From the NCBI RefSeq assembly GCF_030345695.1, contig NZ_JAUASV010000011.1:1-64000 (forward strand): 64,000 bases of DNA. Direction: 5' to 3'. Within the stretch, counting starts at the first letter, position 1. Each line of letters begins with the position of its first letter. Both the position numbers and the translations under genes were made by a program. The DNA comes from Galbitalea sp. SE-J8 (GTDB lineage: Bacteria; Actinomycetota; Actinomycetes; Actinomycetales; Microbacteriaceae). The notes under the pieces are model-generated. The model saw only the letters and a program-made list of their open reading frames with translations. It was not told the DNA's origin and did no database searches. This document shows positions 31,544 through 43,266 of the stretch, piece after piece.

Positions 31544-33088
31544 TCACGGCCGCCGCCAGGAGCGGCCGTCGCGCTCGAGGAGCTCGTCCGCCGACGCGGG
31601 ACCCCACGTGCCCGGACGGTACTGCTCGAGCGGACCGCCCTCGGCGGCCCAGTACTCCTCGATCGGATCGAGGATCTTCCAGCTGAGCTCGACCTCCTCG
31701 TGCCGCGGGAACAGCGGCGGGTCGCCGAGCAGCACGTCGAGGATGAGGCGCTCGTAGGCCTCCGGGCTCGCCTCGGTGAAGGCGTGGCCGTAGCCGAAGT
31801 CCATCGTCACGTCGCGCACCTGCATGCCGGCGCCCGGCACCTTGGAGCCGAAGCGGATGGTGACGCCCTCGTCCGGCTGCACGCGGATGACGAGCGCGTT
31901 CTGGCCGAGGGTCGCGGTCTGGCTCTCGGCGAACAGGTACTGCGGGGCGCGCTTGAACACCACCGCGATCTCCGTCACCCGGCGTCCGAGCCGCTTGCCG
32001 GCGCGCAGGTAGAACGGCACGCCCGCCCAGCGGCGGGTGCCGATCTCGAGCTTGATGGCGGCGTAGGTCTCCGTCGTGGACTCCGGGTTCATCCCGTCCT
32101 CCTCGAGGAAGCCGGTGACCTTCTCGCCGCCCTGCCAGCCGCTCGCGTACTGACCGCGCGCGGTCGCCGTGGCGAGGTCCTTCGGCAGGCGCACCGCCGA
32201 GAGCACCTTCTCCTTCTCCGCGCGCAGGTCGGCCGCGTCGAACGACACCGGCTCCTCCATCGCGGTGAGCGCGAGCAGCTGCAGCAGGTGGTTCTGGATG
32301 ACGTCGCGCGCCGCGCCGATGCCGTCGTAGTAGCCGGCGCGGCCGCCCACGCCGATGTCCTCGGCCATCGTGATCTGCACGTGGTCGACGTAGTTCGCGT
32401 TCCAGATGGGCTCGTAGAGCATGTTCGCGAACCGGAGCGCCAGGATGTTCTGGACGGTCTCCTTGCCGAGGTAGTGGTCGATGCGGAACACGCTGTCGGG
32501 CGGGAACACGCCCTCGACGATCGCGTTGAGCTCGCGCGCGGTCTTCAGGTCGGAGCCGAACGGCTTCTCGATGACGACGCGGCGCCAGGCGCCAACCGTC
32601 TGGTCCGCGAGGCCCGAGCGCTTGAGCTGCTCGGTGACGAGCGGGAACGCCTTCGGCGGGATCGACAGGTAGAACGCGTGGTTGCCCATCGTGCCGCGGC
32701 TGCGGTCGAGCTCCTCGACGGTCTCGCGGAGACGCTCGAACGCCGCCTCGTCGTCGAACTCGCCCTGCACGAAACGGATGCCCTGGGACAGCTGGTTCCA
32801 GACGTCCTCATCGAACGGCGTGCGCGCGTACTGCTTGACGGCGTCGTGCACGACCTGGGCGAAGTCCTGGTCCTCCCAGTCGCGCCGGGCGAAGCCGACG
32901 AGCGCGAAGCCCGGGGGGAGCAGGCCGCGGTTGGCCAGGTCGTACACCGCGGGCATGAGCTTCTTGCGCGACAGATCGCCGGTCACGCCGAAGATCACGA
33001 GGCTCGAGGGCCCCGCGATGCGGTTGAGACGACGGTCGGTGGGAAGCCGGAGAGGATTGTTTCGGGGAGAGATCTCTGCGGGTGACAC
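31544..33088 (-). CDS. zwf: Glucose-6-phosphate 1-dehydrogenase
   Basis: Zwf oxidises glucose 6-phosphate with NADP, the entry to the pentose phosphate pathway. The 514-residue protein has the nucleotide-binding LVIFGVTGDLSRKKLMPAVY at the N terminus and the active-site RIDHYLGKETVQNIL with the substrate-binding His. GTG 33088 lies 9 nt after the pgi stop. Confidence 0.98.
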   Translation of the reverse strand: MSPAEISPRNNPLRLPTDRRLNRIAGPSSLVIFGVTGDLSRKKLMPAVYDLANRGLLPPGFALVGFARRDWEDQDFAQVVHDAVKQYARTPFDEDVWNQLSQGIRFVQGEFDDEAAFERLRETVEELDRSRGTMGNHAFYLSIPPKAFPLVTEQLKRSGLADQTVGAWRRVVIEKPFGSDLKTARELNAIVEGVFPPDSVFRIDHYLGKETVQNILALRFANMLYEPIWNANYVDHVQITMAEDIGVGGRAGYYDGIGAARDVIQNHLLQLLALTAMEEPVSFDAADLRAEKEKVLSAVRLPKDLATATARGQYASGWQGGEKVTGFLEEDGMNPESTTETYAAIKLEIGTRRWAGVPFYLRAGKRLGRRVTEIAVVFKRAPQYLFAESQTATLGQNALVIRVQPDEGVTIRFGSKVPGAGMQVRDVTMDFGYGHAFTEASPEAYERLILDVLLGDPPLFPRHEEVELSWKILDPIEEYWAAEGGPLEQYRPGTWGPASADELLERDGRSWRRP

Positions 33089-33097
33089 GGGGTCCTC

Positions 33098-34699
33098 TCA
33101 GCTGAGCGCTGCGACGAGCGCTGCCAGCTGGTCAGTCGGGTTCGTGAGCGTCAGCGTCAGCACCGGTCGGCCGTGCTCGGCGAGCACGCTCGCGTCGCCG
33201 GCCGCCTGGGCCTGGATGAGCTCACCGAAGGTGAACGGGCTCTCCGGGATCGCGAGGTCCTCGGCCGCGACGGCGGTGATCTGCAGGAACACGCCGTTCG
33301 CGGGGCCGCCCTTGTGGTACTGGCCGGTCGAGTGCAGGAACCGCGGGCCCCAGCCGAACGTCACCGGGCGCTTGGCGCGCTCGGCGAGGCGGTTGCGCAC
33401 GCCCTCCAGCTCGGGGTTGTCGATGCGCGAGAGGTACGCCTGCACGGAGAGGTAGCCCTCGTCCGAGAGGAACGACAGCAGCGACGACACCGCGCCCTCG
33501 AGGTCGGTCACGTCGGCGAGCACGTCCGCGGTGCCGCGCACCTCGATGCCCTCCGGCGAGACGAACGCCGGCGGGGTGGGCTCGGGCGTGGTGTCGAGCA
33601 GCGCACGGGTGGCGACCTTCGCGCTCTCGACGTCCGGCTGGTCGAACGGGTTGATGCCGATCAGGCGACCCGCGACGGCGACGGCGTACTCCCAGACGAG
33701 CAGCTGCGCGCCGAGCGTGCCGGTGATCTCGACCTCGCCCGGGGCGACCTCGCGCTCCTCGGCGACCGAGCCGACGAGACGCACGATCTGCACGTCGTCG
33801 AGCCTCTCGGCGAGCTCGGGGGCGTCGACGGGCAGCACGACGGGCAGCAGGCCCTTGCCGATCTTGCCGGTCGACTCCGCGATGAGCTGCTCCACCCAGT
33901 CGCCGAAGCCGACGATGTGGGTGCCGTCCGCGACGACGCCGATCTTGTCCTTGAGCGGGCGGGTGCCGCCGAGGGCGGCGCCGAGCACGAGCCCGGGGTT
34001 CGACGGCGCGTCGACCGCGAGCTCGGGGAGCACGGCCTCGGCCTCGGCGAGAAGCGCACGGATGTCGACGCCGGCCAGTCCGGACGGCACGAGACCGAAG
34101 GCGGTGAGGGCCGAGTAGCGGCCGCCGACGTTCGGGTCGGCGTTGAAGACGCGGTAGCCGTCGGCACGCGCCGAGACGTCGAGCGGCGAGCCCGGGTCGG
34201 TGACGATGACGATCCGGTCGACGGGGTCGATGCCGGCCTCGTGGAACGCCTTCTCGTAGACCTTCCGCTGGCTCGCGGTCTCGACCGTGGAGCCGGACTT
34301 CGACGAGATGACGATCGCCGAGGTGGTCAGGCGGTCGTTGAGCGCGTCGAGCACCTGCTGCGGGTCGGTCGAGTCGAGCACCGTGAGCTCGACGCCCGCG
34401 GTCTTCGTGATGACCTCGGGGGCGAGCGACGAGCCGCCCATGCCGCCGAGCACGATGTGGTCGACCCCGAGCTCGAGCAGGCGGGCGCGGAGCGCCTCGA
34501 TGTCGTCGACGAGCGCCGACGAGATCGCGACGGCCTCGGTCCAGCCGAGTCGCTTCGCGGACTCCGCCTCGGCGTCCGGGCCCCACAGCGTGGGGTCCTG
34601 CGCCGTGATGCGGCTCGCGACCAGGTCGCTGACGAGCTGCGGGACGACCCGGTCGATCGCCTCCGCCGCCGCTCCCGAGGCGGCGATCGCGACGGTCAC
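33098..34699 (-). CDS. pgi: Glucose-6-phosphate isomerase (type found in Tal-Pgi fusions)
   Basis: This enzyme interconverts glucose 6-phosphate and fructose 6-phosphate. The 533-residue protein has SIS-type sugar-isomerase landmarks: [50 protein letters not shown] and [16 protein letters not shown]. It is related to the Pgi half of bifunctional transaldolase/phosphoglucose isomerases. Its GTG start overlaps the tal stop (GTGA), so here the two halves are separate but coupled genes. The frame extends upstream into tal without coding support, so the GTG at 34699 is preferred. Confidence 0.93.
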   Translation of the reverse strand: MTVAIAASGAAAEAIDRVVPQLVSDLVASRITAQDPTLWGPDAEAESAKRLGWTEAVAISSALVDDIEALRARLLELGVDHIVLGGMGGSSLAPEVITKTAGVELTVLDSTDPQQVLDALNDRLTTSAIVISSKSGSTVETASQRKVYEKAFHEAGIDPVDRIVIVTDPGSPLDVSARADGYRVFNADPNVGGRYSALTAFGLVPSGLAGVDIRALLAEAEAVLPELAVDAPSNPGLVLGAALGGTRPLKDKIGVVADGTHIVGFGDWVEQLIAESTGKIGKGLLPVVLPVDAPELAERLDDVQIVRLVGSVAEEREVAPGEVEITGTLGAQLLVWEYAVAVAGRLIGINPFDQPDVESAKVATRALLDTTPEPTPPAFVSPEGIEVRGTADVLADVTDLEGAVSSLLSFLSDEGYLSVQAYLSRIDNPELEGVRNRLAERAKRPVTFGWGPRFLHSTGQYHKGGPANGVFLQITAVAAEDLAIPESPFTFGELIQAQAAGDASVLAEHGRPVLTLTLTNPTDQLAALVAALS

Positions 34700-35823
34700 T
34701 TGGCCGCGTCCAGCGCCGCGGTGACGGTGTCGAGAAGCTCGTTCCAGCTGACGATGAACTTCTCGACGCCCTCCTTCTCGAGCAGCGCGGTCACCTCGTC
34801 GTACGAGATGCCCTGCGCGGCGATCGCGTCGAGCACGCCCTGCGCGGCCGCGTACGAGCCCGTGATGGTGTCGCCGCGGATCTCGCCGTGGTCGAACGTG
34901 GCCTCGAGCGTCTTCTCCGGCATGGTGTTGACGACCTCGGGGGCGACGAGCTCGACGACGTAGGTCGTGTCGAGCACGGCCGGGTCCTTGACGCCGGTCG
35001 ACGCCCACAGCGGACGCTGCTTGTTGGCGCCCGCGGCGAGCAGCGTCGCGGCGCGCTCCGAGGCGAACTCCTCGAGGTAGACCTCGTAGGCGAGCTGGGC
35101 GTTCGCGACGCCGGCCTTGCCCTTGAGGGCGGCCGCCTCATCCGTGCCGACCGCCTCGAGCCGCTTGTCGATCTCGGTGTCGACGCGCGACACGAAGAAC
35201 GAGGCGACGGAGTGCAGCGTCGACAGGTCGATGCCCGCCGCCTGGGCCTTCTCGAGGCCCGTGAGGTAGGCGTTGATGACCTGGCGGTAGCGCTCGAGGC
35301 TGAAGATGAGCGTGACGTTGACGCTGATGCCCGCCGCGATCGTCTCGGTGATCGCCTCGAGGCCCTCGAGGGTCGCGGGGATCTTGATGAGGGCGTTCGG
35401 GCGCGCCACCTTGTTCCAGAGCTGCTGCGCCTGGGCGATCGTGCCGGCCGCGTCGTGCGCGAGGCCCGGCTCGACCTCGATCGACACGCGGCCGTCGAAG
35501 CCGTCCGTCGAGTCGTAGATGCCGCGGAAGATGTCGCTCGCGTTCGCGACGTCGTCCGTCGTGATCTCGAAGACGGCATCCGTCACGCTCGTGCCCGCCT
35601 TCGCGAGCTCGGCGACCTGGGCGTCGTAGGCCTCGCCCTTGGCGAGCGCGCCCGCGAAGATCGTCGGGTTGGTCGTCACGCCGACGACGTTCTTCTCGGC
35701 GATGAGCTTCTCGAGACCGCCCGACGCGATGCGCTCGCGGGAGAGGTCGTCGAGCCAGATGCTCACGCCGGCGGCCGACAGGGCGGCCGTGGGGGACTGG
35801 GTCGTGGTTTCGGTGGTGCTCAT
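34696..35823 (-). CDS. tal: Transaldolase
   Basis: Transaldolase moves a dihydroxyacetone unit between sugar phosphates. The 375-residue protein has [26 protein letters not shown], the Schiff-base Lys in [14 protein letters not shown], and [20 protein letters not shown], typical of the actinobacterial class. ATG 35823 follows tkt by 55 bp; its stop overlaps the pgi start by 4 nt. Confidence 0.97.
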   Translation of the reverse strand: MSTTETTTQSPTAALSAAGVSIWLDDLSRERIASGGLEKLIAEKNVVGVTTNPTIFAGALAKGEAYDAQVAELAKAGTSVTDAVFEITTDDVANASDIFRGIYDSTDGFDGRVSIEVEPGLAHDAAGTIAQAQQLWNKVARPNALIKIPATLEGLEAITETIAAGISVNVTLIFSLERYRQVINAYLTGLEKAQAAGIDLSTLHSVASFFVSRVDTEIDKRLEAVGTDEAAALKGKAGVANAQLAYEVYLEEFASERAATLLAAGANKQRPLWASTGVKDPAVLDTTYVVELVAPEVVNTMPEKTLEATFDHGEIRGDTITGSYAAAQGVLDAIAAQGISYDEVTALLEKEGVEKFIVSWNELLDTVTAALDAAK

Positions 35824-35878
35824 GTTCTCTGTCTTCTTCCGATATCTGGGGGCGATCGGTCGCTGCTGAACGGGTCGT

Positions 35879-37978
35879 TCAGGCGGAGGCGGCGGCGAGG
35901 GACTCCTTGGCGGCGGCGACGGCGTGCGCCGTCGTCAGTCCGAACTCCCGGTAGAGCGTCTTGTAGTCGGCGCTCGCACCGAAGTGCTCGATGGACACGC
36001 TGCGACCGGCGTCGCCGACGTAGCGCTTCCAGGTGAGGTCGACGCCCGCCTCGATCGAGACGCGCGCGGTCACGGATGCCGGCAGCACGCTCTCGCGGTA
36101 GGCGGCGTCCTGCTCCTCGAACCATTCGACGCACGGCACCGACACGACGCGCGCGTTGATGCCCTCGGCCTTGAGCTGTTCGCGGGCGTCGACCGCGATC
36201 TGCACCTCGGAGCCGGTGGCGAGGAAGATCACGTCGGGCGTGCCTCCGGGGGCCTCCGCGAGCACGTAGGCGCCCTTCGGCACGGCCGAGGCCGCGGCGA
36301 AGGTGTCGCCCTCGGCCGCGCCCTCGCCGCGCGCGAACACGGGCAGGTTCTGGCGGCTGAGCGCGAGGCCCGCGGGGCCCTCGCGGCGCTCGAGGATCGT
36401 CTTCCAGGCCCACGCGGTCTCGTTGGCGTCGGCGGGACGAACGATGTCGAGGCCCGGGATCGCGCGGAGCGAGGCGAGCTGCTCGACCGGCTGGTGCGTC
36501 GGGCCGTCCTCGCCGAGCGCGACGGAGTCGTGCGTCCAGACGTAGATGGTCGGCGCCTTCATGAGGGCCGCGAGGCGCACCGGCGGGCGCATGTAGTCGC
36601 TGAAGATCAGGAACGTGCCGCCGAACGGGCGCGTGTTGCCGTGCAGCACGATGCCGTTGAGGATCGCGCCCATGGCGTGCTCGCGGATGCCGAAGTGCAG
36701 CACGCGGCCGCCCTTCTTGGCGCTCCACTCGTGCGTGCCCCACTTCTCGGGCACGAACGAGCCGCCGCCCTCGATCGTCGTGAGGTTCGACTCCGCGAGG
36801 TCGGCCGAGCCGCCCCACAGCTCGGGCATGATCGGCGCGATCGCGTTGATCACCTTGCCGGACGCGGCGCGGGTCGAGACGTCCTTGCCGGCCTCGAACA
36901 CCGGCAGTGCCTCCTCGACCCCCGCGGGCACGTCGCCGGAGAGGAGGCGGTCGAGCAGCTCCTTCTTCTCCGGGTTCGCTGCGGCCCAGGCGTCGAACTC
37001 CACGGTCCACGCGGCGTGCTGCGCCTGTCCGCGCTCGACCGCCTTGCGGGTGTGCTCGAGCACCGCCGGGTCGACGTCGAAGCTCTTCTCGGGGTCGAAG
37101 CCGAGCACCTCCTTGAGGCCCTTGACCTCCTCGGCGCCGAGCGCGGATCCGTGGATCTTGCCGCTGTTCTGCTTCTTCGGGCTCGGCCAGCCGATGATCG
37201 TCTTGAGGATGATGATCGACGGCTTGTCGGTCACGCCCTTCGCGGCCTCGATCGCGGCGTTCAGCTCGGCGACGTCCTCGACGTACTCGCCGGTCTTCTT
37301 CCAGTCGACCTGGTGCACGTCCCAGCCGTACGCCTCGTAGCGCTCGGCGACGTCCTCGGTGAAGGCGATGTTCGTGTCGTCCTCGATGGAGATCTGGTTG
37401 CTGTCGTAGATCACGACGAGGTTGCCGAGCTCCTGGTGGCCCGCGAGGGAGGACGCCTCGCTCGTGACGCCCTCCTGCAGGTCGCCGTCGCCCGCGATGA
37501 CGTAGACGAAGTGGTCGAAGACGCTCTCGCCGGCGGGGGCGTCGGGGTCGAACAGGTTGCGCTCGAAGCGGCTCGCGTAGGCGAAGCCGACCGCCGAGGC
37601 GAGGCCCTGGCCGAGCGGGCCGGTCGTGATCTCGACGCCGTCGGTGTGCCCATACTCGGGGTGGCCCGGGGTCTTGGAGCCCCAGGTGCGGAGCGCCTCG
37701 AGGTCGGTCAGCTCGAGGCCGTAGCCGCCGAGGTAGAACTGGATGTACTGCGTGAGCGAGGAGTGGCCCGCCGACAGGATGAACCGGTCGCGGCCGATCC
37801 AGGTGGAGTCGCTGGGGTCACGACGCATGACCTTCTGGAAGAGCAGGTAGGCGGCCGGGGCGAGGCTCATGGCCGTGCCCGGGTGTCCGTTGCCGACCTT
37901 CTCGACGGCATCCGCCGCGAGCACGCGGACCGTGTCGACGGCCTTGCTGTCGAGGGAGTCCCACTGGAGTTCTGCCAC
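35879..37978 (-). CDS. tkt: Transketolase
   Basis: Transketolase transfers two-carbon units using thiamine diphosphate. The 699-residue protein has [19 protein letters not shown], the cofactor motif [30 protein letters not shown] and the late [14 protein letters not shown]. It starts at GTG 37978. It is the first gene of the leftward tkt-tal-pgi-zwf-opcA-pgl operon and is divergent from ctaB. Confidence 0.98.
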   Translation of the reverse strand: MAELQWDSLDSKAVDTVRVLAADAVEKVGNGHPGTAMSLAPAAYLLFQKVMRRDPSDSTWIGRDRFILSAGHSSLTQYIQFYLGGYGLELTDLEALRTWGSKTPGHPEYGHTDGVEITTGPLGQGLASAVGFAYASRFERNLFDPDAPAGESVFDHFVYVIAGDGDLQEGVTSEASSLAGHQELGNLVVIYDSNQISIEDDTNIAFTEDVAERYEAYGWDVHQVDWKKTGEYVEDVAELNAAIEAAKGVTDKPSIIILKTIIGWPSPKKQNSGKIHGSALGAEEVKGLKEVLGFDPEKSFDVDPAVLEHTRKAVERGQAQHAAWTVEFDAWAAANPEKKELLDRLLSGDVPAGVEEALPVFEAGKDVSTRAASGKVINAIAPIMPELWGGSADLAESNLTTIEGGGSFVPEKWGTHEWSAKKGGRVLHFGIREHAMGAILNGIVLHGNTRPFGGTFLIFSDYMRPPVRLAALMKAPTIYVWTHDSVALGEDGPTHQPVEQLASLRAIPGLDIVRPADANETAWAWKTILERREGPAGLALSRQNLPVFARGEGAAEGDTFAAASAVPKGAYVLAEAPGGTPDVIFLATGSEVQIAVDAREQLKAEGINARVVSVPCVEWFEEQDAAYRESVLPASVTARVSIEAGVDLTWKRYVGDAGRSVSIEHFGASADYKTLYREFGLTTAHAVAAAKESLAAASA

Positions 37979-38135
37979 GCGTCTGATGACCCTTCACTAG
38001 TGCACCGCGACGCGCTGAAGCATCGACGGCCGTTTGTACTCGCCCGGCCACTGACTTCGATGTCCCCGCGGGCAGCACGAACAGCAGAACAGATCTGGTG
38101 GTGGTGGTCATGCCGACGGTGGGGCAAGCACTACG

Positions 38136-38141
38136 AGTATA
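38136..38141 (-). promoter_or_regulatory. Candidate -10 of the tkt operon promoter
   Basis: TATACT on the minus strand is the best -10 match in the 268-bp divergent gap. It would leave a leader of about 150 nt before tkt. No clear -35 is seen. Confidence 0.45.
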
Positions 38142-38207
38142 GGGACGCCCGCGTGTCGGGGTGATTGCTGGGCACGCGCCGAGTCCGACGCGACGCGGGC
38201 GTCCGGA

Positions 38208-38213
38208 TAGACT
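38208..38213 (+). promoter_or_regulatory. Candidate -10 of the ctaB promoter
   Basis: TAGACT would start transcription at about 38220 and give a leader of about 25 nt that contains the GTGAGGAG ribosome binding site of ctaB. Confidence 0.5.
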
Positions 38214-38246
38214 GGCCGGGTTCCGAGCACGAGAGTGAGGAGATCG

Positions 38247-39167
38247 ATGGATCTCGCCGTCCAGTCGCGCCCCACGGGCGGGCTCCCCGGCATCCGTCGC
38301 ACCGTTCTCGCGTACCTCGCGCTCACCAAGCCCCGCGTCATCGAGCTGCTGCTCATCACGACCGCGCCCGTCATGGTGCTCGCGGCGCGCGGCATCCCGA
38401 ACCTGTGGCTCGTGCTCGCGACGCTCGTCGGCGGCGCGCTGAGCGCGGGCAGCGCGAACGCGTTCAACTGCTGGATCGACCGCGACATCGACCGCGTGAT
38501 GAACCGCACGAAGAACCGGCCGCTCGTCACGGGCGAGCTCACCGACCGGCAGGCGCTCGCGTTCGCCGCGGTCGTCGGCGCCGTGTCGGTGGCCTGGCTC
38601 GGCCTGCTCGTCAACTGGCTGTCGGCCGCGCTGTCGCTGTTCGCCATCCTGTTCTACGTCTTCGTCTACACGCTCTGGCTCAAGCGCCGCACGCCGCAGA
38701 ACATCGTCTGGGGCGGCATCGCGGGCTGCATGCCCGTGCTCATCGGCTGGAGCGCCGTGACGGACTCGCTGAGCCTCGCGCCGTTCATCCTGTTCGGCAT
38801 CGTCTTCCTCTGGACGCCGCCGCACTACTGGCCGCTGTCGATGAAGTACCGCGCCGACTACCACCGCGCCGACGTGCCGATGCTCGCGGTCGTGCGCGGC
38901 CGCGCCGTCGTCGGGCTGCAGGTCGTGCTCTACGCCTGGGCGACGGTGGTGTGCTCTCTCCTGCTCGTCCCGGTCGCCGGGATGGGGGTGACCTACACCG
39001 CGGTCGCGGCCGGCTCGGGCGTGTGGTTCCTCATCGAGTCGCACCGGCTGTACGGCCGGGCGATCCGGCACGCCGACGCCCGGCCGATGCGCGTGTTCCA
39101 CGCCAGCATCACGTACCTCACGCTCGTCTTCCTCGCGGTCGGCATCGACCCGCTGCTGCCGTTCTGA
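38247..39167 (+). CDS. ctaB: Protoheme IX farnesyltransferase (heme O synthase)
   Basis: CtaB adds farnesyl to heme B to make heme O, a step towards cytochrome aa3 oxidase. The 306-residue, multi-span membrane protein has the two Asp-rich prenyltransferase motifs: [20 protein letters not shown] and [18 protein letters not shown] 38247 has a strong ribosome binding site; the frame extends to 38235 without one. ctaA follows 2 bp after its stop. Confidence 0.97.
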   Translation: MDLAVQSRPTGGLPGIRRTVLAYLALTKPRVIELLLITTAPVMVLAARGIPNLWLVLATLVGGALSAGSANAFNCWIDRDIDRVMNRTKNRPLVTGELTDRQALAFAAVVGAVSVAWLGLLVNWLSAALSLFAILFYVFVYTLWLKRRTPQNIVWGGIAGCMPVLIGWSAVTDSLSLAPFILFGIVFLWTPPHYWPLSMKYRADYHRADVPMLAVVRGRAVVGLQVVLYAWATVVCSLLLVPVAGMGVTYTAVAAGSGVWFLIESHRLYGRAIRHADARPMRVFHASITYLTLVFLAVGIDPLLPF

Positions 39168-39169
39168 CC

Positions 39170-40147
39170 ATGCCGACCCCTCTCGGCTGGGCCGCGGCGC
39201 GCTGGTCCCTCGGGCCGCGCGCGCTGCGCTGGGCGTCGACCGCGGCGCTGCTGGTGAGCGTCCTCATCGTGTTCACGGGCGGCGTCGTGCGGGTCACCGG
39301 CTCGGGCCTCGGCTGTCCGACCTGGCCGACGTGCAACGGCACCGACGTCATCGTGCCCGTGCCCGACAACCTGCACCTCGTCATCGAGCAGAGCAACCGG
39401 ATGCTCACCGGCCTCGTCATCGTCGTGGTCGCCTGGGTCATCGTCGCGGCGCGGCTGCAGCGCCCGCGCGACCGCCGGCTGACCCGGCTGGCCTGGAGCC
39501 AGTTCTGGCTCGTCGTGGCGAACGCCGTCGTCGGCGGGTTCAGCGTGCTCGCGGGTCTCAACCCGTGGGTCGTCGCGGCGCACTTCATCATGGCGATCGG
39601 CCTGCTCACGACGACGACGCTCACCTGGCACCGCGTGCACGAGCGCCCGATCCAGCGGGCGGATGCGGACCTCGGCCCCGTCGGGAGCGCCGGCGCGTGG
39701 GCGCTCGTCGCCCTCACGCTCGTGCTCGTCGTCGTCGGCACGCTCGTGTCCGGCTCCGGACCGCACTCGGGCGACTCCTCGGACGTGCCGCGGATGGGCT
39801 TCGTCTGGGAGCGGGTGACCTGGGTGCACGGCGTGCTCGGCACCCTCACCCTCGTCGCCGGCGTCGGGCTCGCGGTCGGCATCGGTGACTCGGCGCGCGC
39901 GCGCCGGGTGCGCATCCGTCTCGTCGCGTTCGCGGTCGTCGTCGCGCTGCAGGGTGCGATCGGGGTCGTGCAGGCGCTCACCGGCCTGCCCGAGTGGCTC
40001 GTCTCGCTGCACCTGCTCGGCGCGGCGCTCGTCTGGGTGGGCGCGCTGCGCGTGCTGCTCGACGCACGACCGGCGCTGTTCGCCGGCTCGGCACCCGCCG
40101 ATGCGCGGGGCACGCCCTCCCCGGAGAACGCGGGCGCCGCCCTGTAG
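39170..40147 (+). CDS. ctaA: Heme A synthase
   Basis: CtaA oxidises heme O to heme A in the membrane. The 325-residue protein has about eight spans, the paired cysteines of the first outer loop (TGSGLGCPTWPTC) and heme-ligand His residues in NLHLVIEQSNRMLTG, AAHFIMAIGLL, TWVHGVLGTL and LVSLHLLGAAL. It starts 2 bp after ctaB. SURF1, another oxidase-assembly factor, lies 13 kb away. Confidence 0.96.
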   Translation: MPTPLGWAAARWSLGPRALRWASTAALLVSVLIVFTGGVVRVTGSGLGCPTWPTCNGTDVIVPVPDNLHLVIEQSNRMLTGLVIVVVAWVIVAARLQRPRDRRLTRLAWSQFWLVVANAVVGGFSVLAGLNPWVVAAHFIMAIGLLTTTTLTWHRVHERPIQRADADLGPVGSAGAWALVALTLVLVVVGTLVSGSGPHSGDSSDVPRMGFVWERVTWVHGVLGTLTLVAGVGLAVGIGDSARARRVRIRLVAFAVVVALQGAIGVVQALTGLPEWLVSLHLLGAALVWVGALRVLLDARPALFAGSAPADARGTPSPENAGAAL

Positions 40148-40310
40148 CATGGCAGGGTTCAGGAGCGTCGCCGTCCTGCTCCGCCGCGGCCTGACCCGGG
40201 GCGAGCGGGCCCGCGATCCTGATGAGGCGCACGTCGCTCACGACGGCGCGTCACAGTAGGCAACAGCCGACACGGGAATGACATCCCGCTTCGGCAGGAA
40301 GCAGGTATCG
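40148..40310 (+). other. Leader region of the suf operon
   Basis: The 163-bp gap before sufB has a small hairpin (CGGGA and TCCCG around ATGACA, 40273-40288) and the AGGAAG ribosome binding site. I could not find a convincing -10 or a SufR-type operator, and no sufR gene lies next to the operon. Confidence 0.45.
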
Positions 40311-41729
40311 ATGTCCGACGTGCTCATCGACCGCCCCGAGCTCAACTCGCTCGGACAGTACGAGTTCGGCTGGTCCGACTCGGATGTCGCGGGAGCGTCC
40401 GCCAAGCGCGGCCTCTCGCAGGAGGTCGTCACCGACATCTCGAATCTCAAGAGCGAACCCGCATGGATGCTCAAGAACCGGCTCAAGGGGCTCGCGCTGT
40501 TCGAACGCAAGCCGATGCCCACGTGGGGCGCCGACCTCTCGGGCATCGACTTCGAGAACATCAAGTACTTCGTGCGCTCCACGGAGAAGCAGGCGCAGTC
40601 GTGGGAGGACCTCCCCGAGGACATCCGCAACACGTACGAGAAGCTCGGCATCCCGGAGGCGGAGCGCTCGCGCCTCGTCGCCGGCGTCGCCGCGCAGTAC
40701 GAGTCGGAGGTGGTCTACCACCAGATCCAGGAGGACCTGGAGAAGCAGGGTGTCATCTTCATGGACACCGACACGGCGCTCCGGGAGCACCCGGAGTTCT
40801 TCGAGGAGTACTTCGGCACCGTGATCCCGGCGGGCGACAACAAGTTCGCGGCGCTCAACACGGCGGTGTGGTCGGGCGGCTCGTTCGTCTACGTGCCGAA
40901 GGGCGTGCACGTCGAGATCCCGCTGCAGGCCTACTTCCGCATCAACACGGAGAACATGGGCCAGTTCGAGCGCACGCTCATCATCGCCGACGAGGACTCG
41001 TACGTGCACTACATCGAGGGCTGCACGGCGCCGATCTACCAGAGCGACTCGCTGCACTCGGCCGTCGTCGAGATCATCGTGAAGAAGAACGCCCGCGTGC
41101 GCTACACGACGATCCAGAACTGGTCGACGAACGTCTACAACCTCGTCACGAAGCGCGCCATCGCCCACGAGGGCGCGACCATGGAGTGGATCGACGGCAA
41201 CATCGGCTCGAAGGTGACGATGAAGTACCCGTCGATCTTCCTCGTCGGTGAGCACGCCAAGGGCGAGACGCTCTCGGTCGCGTTCGCCGGCCCCGGCCAG
41301 CACCAGGACGCCGGCGCGAAGATGATCCACATGGCGCCGCACACGACGTCGTCGATCGTCTCCAAGTCGATCGCCCGGGGCGGCGGCCGCGCGGGCTACC
41401 GCGGCGAGGTCCGCGTCGACGCGGGCGCGCACCACGCCGCCAACACGGTGCGCTGCGACGCGCTGCTCGTCGACACGATCTCGCGCTCGGACACCTACCC
41501 GGCCATCGACATCCGTCAGGACGACGTGCAGCTCGGGCACGAGGCGACCGTGTCGCGCGTGAGCGAGGAGCAGCTGTTCTACCTGCAGTCCCGCGGCCTG
41601 CCCGAGGACGAGGCGATGGCGATGATCGTGCGCGGCTTCATCGAGCCGATCGCGCGCGAGCTGCCCATGGAGTACGCCCTCGAGCTCAACAAGCTCATCG
41701 AGATGAGCATGGAGGGCAGCGTCGGATGA
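40311..41729 (+). CDS. sufB: Fe-S cluster assembly protein SufB
   Basis: SufB is the scaffold subunit of the SufBCD complex that builds iron-sulfur clusters. The 472-residue protein contains [50 protein letters not shown] with the likely sulfur-accepting Cys, and [20 protein letters not shown] near the end. It starts at ATG 40311 with AGGAAG upstream; ATG 40278 is open in frame but less likely. The stop overlaps the sufD start as ATGA. Confidence 0.97.
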   Translation: MSDVLIDRPELNSLGQYEFGWSDSDVAGASAKRGLSQEVVTDISNLKSEPAWMLKNRLKGLALFERKPMPTWGADLSGIDFENIKYFVRSTEKQAQSWEDLPEDIRNTYEKLGIPEAERSRLVAGVAAQYESEVVYHQIQEDLEKQGVIFMDTDTALREHPEFFEEYFGTVIPAGDNKFAALNTAVWSGGSFVYVPKGVHVEIPLQAYFRINTENMGQFERTLIIADEDSYVHYIEGCTAPIYQSDSLHSAVVEIIVKKNARVRYTTIQNWSTNVYNLVTKRAIAHEGATMEWIDGNIGSKVTMKYPSIFLVGEHAKGETLSVAFAGPGQHQDAGAKMIHMAPHTTSSIVSKSIARGGGRAGYRGEVRVDAGAHHAANTVRCDALLVDTISRSDTYPAIDIRQDDVQLGHEATVSRVSEEQLFYLQSRGLPEDEAMAMIVRGFIEPIARELPMEYALELNKLIEMSMEGSVG

Positions 41730-42910
41730 GCATCGCCACCACCGACCAGCAGCACGGGGCGAAGGCGCACAGCGACGGCGGATGGGACGCACCGGGCTTC
41801 GTGCCCGTGCAGTCGCGCGCCGAGCGCTTCGCGTCGAACGAGCCGGCCGCGTACCCGGATGTCACCGGTCGCGAGATCGAGTGGAAGTACACGCCCGTCG
41901 ACGTGGTGCGCCCGCTCATCGACGGCGAGCTCGACGGCAGCCCGTACGCCTACCTCGCGAACGAGGCCGACGGTGTCGCGCTCGACTGGATCGACCGCGA
42001 CGACGAGCGCATCGGAGTCGCGGGCGCGGCCGAGGAGAAGGCCTCGGCCAACGCGTGGGCGAGCTTCGAGCGGGCGCTGAGCATCACGGTGTCGGGCGAG
42101 CAGAGCGCGCCGGTCACGGTGACGCGCACCGGCCTCGGCGACGCCGCCCGCGCGGGGCACACCGTCATCCGCGCGCTCCCGAACGCCTCGGGGCTCGTGG
42201 TGCTGCAGAACGGCGGGGCCGCGACGCTGAGCGAGAACGTCGAGATCGTCGTCGAGGAGGGCGCGAGGCTGACCGTCGTCTCCGTGCAGGAGTGGGACGA
42301 CGACGCCGTGCACCTCGCGAGCCACTTCGCGGTCGTCGGCAAGGACGCGTTCCTCAAGCACATCGTCGTCTCGCTCGGCGGCCGCGTCGTGCGGGTGAAC
42401 CCGTCGACGCGGCTCGCGGGCGAGGGCAGCGACACCGAGTCGTACGGGCTCTACTACGCCGACGCGCACCAGCACCTCGAGCAGCGCGTGTACGTGCACC
42501 ACGAGGGCGCCAACACCCGCGGCCGCGTCACCTACAAGGGCGCGCTGCAGGGCGAGGGCGCGCACACGGTGTGGGTCGGCGACGTGCTCATCGGGACGGA
42601 TGCGGCCGGCACCGACAGCTACGAGCAGAACCGCAACCTCGTGCTCACCGAGGGCACGCGCGCCGACAGCGTGCCGAACCTCGAGATCGAGACGGGCGAC
42701 ATCCTGGGCGCGGGCCACGCGAGCGCGACCGGTCGTTTCGACGACGAGCAGCTGTTCTACCTGCAGGCGCGCGGCATCAGCGAGGAGGAGGCGCGACGAC
42801 TCGTCGTCGTCGGCTTCCTCGCCGAGATCGTGCAGCGCATCGGCGATCCCGCCCTCGAGGAGCGCCTGCACGCCGCCGTGGAGCGCGAGCTCGCGCGCGG
42901 GGCGGCCTGA
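41726..42910 (+). CDS. sufD: Fe-S cluster assembly protein SufD
   Basis: SufD is the SufB paralogue in the SufBC2D scaffold. The 394-residue protein has [10 protein letters not shown], the beta-helix core, [20 protein letters not shown] and the conserved [20 protein letters not shown]. It overlaps sufB by 4 nt and the Rieske gene by 1 nt, so the operon is tightly coupled. Confidence 0.96.
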   Translation: MSIATTDQQHGAKAHSDGGWDAPGFVPVQSRAERFASNEPAAYPDVTGREIEWKYTPVDVVRPLIDGELDGSPYAYLANEADGVALDWIDRDDERIGVAGAAEEKASANAWASFERALSITVSGEQSAPVTVTRTGLGDAARAGHTVIRALPNASGLVVLQNGGAATLSENVEIVVEEGARLTVVSVQEWDDDAVHLASHFAVVGKDAFLKHIVVSLGGRVVRVNPSTRLAGEGSDTESYGLYYADAHQHLEQRVYVHHEGANTRGRVTYKGALQGEGAHTVWVGDVLIGTDAAGTDSYEQNRNLVLTEGTRADSVPNLEIETGDILGAGHASATGRFDDEQLFYLQARGISEEEARRLVVVGFLAEIVQRIGDPALEERLHAAVERELARGAA

Positions 42911-43236
42911 TGGCGGCGTCACGCGTGTGCGCGGTCGCGGAGCTGGAGACGGATGCCGCCAAGCGCGTCGTCGTCGACGGCATCCCGATCGCTCTCGTGC
43001 TCGACAGCGCGGGCACCGTGCACGCGATCGGCGACACCTGCACGCACGGCGACATCTCGCTGTCCGAGGGCTTCGTCGAGGGCAACACGCTCGAGTGCTG
43101 GGCGCACGGCTCCCAGTTCGAGCTCACCACCGGCAAGCCCCTCACCCTCCCGGCCTACGAGCCGGTCCCCGTCTTCGCCGTCTCGATCCTCGACGGCGAC
43201 ATCTTCATCGATCCCGGCGAGCGAATCGCCGTCTGA
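42910..43236 (+). CDS. Rieske [2Fe-2S] ferredoxin-like protein of the SUF operon
   Basis: This 108-residue soluble protein has both Rieske cluster loops, CTHGDISLSEG and CWAHGSQFE, so two Cys and two His ligands are present. It is a non-heme-dioxygenase type Rieske protein without a membrane anchor. In actinobacteria a gene of this kind lies between sufD and sufC; it is thought to be an electron carrier or a target of the SUF machinery. ATG 42910 overlaps the sufD stop by one base. Confidence 0.95.
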   Translation: MAASRVCAVAELETDAAKRVVVDGIPIALVLDSAGTVHAIGDTCTHGDISLSEGFVEGNTLECWAHGSQFELTTGKPLTLPAYEPVPVFAVSILDGDIFIDPGERIAV

Positions 43237-43266
43237 GACCGACACCGACCATGAAAGAGCCAACCA

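Noticed and set aside
37979-38246. Small upstream ORF or riboswitch in the tkt leader
   Set aside because: A frame starting MTTTTRSVLL runs into tkt out of frame with no ribosome binding site, and no known riboswitch pattern was recognised.
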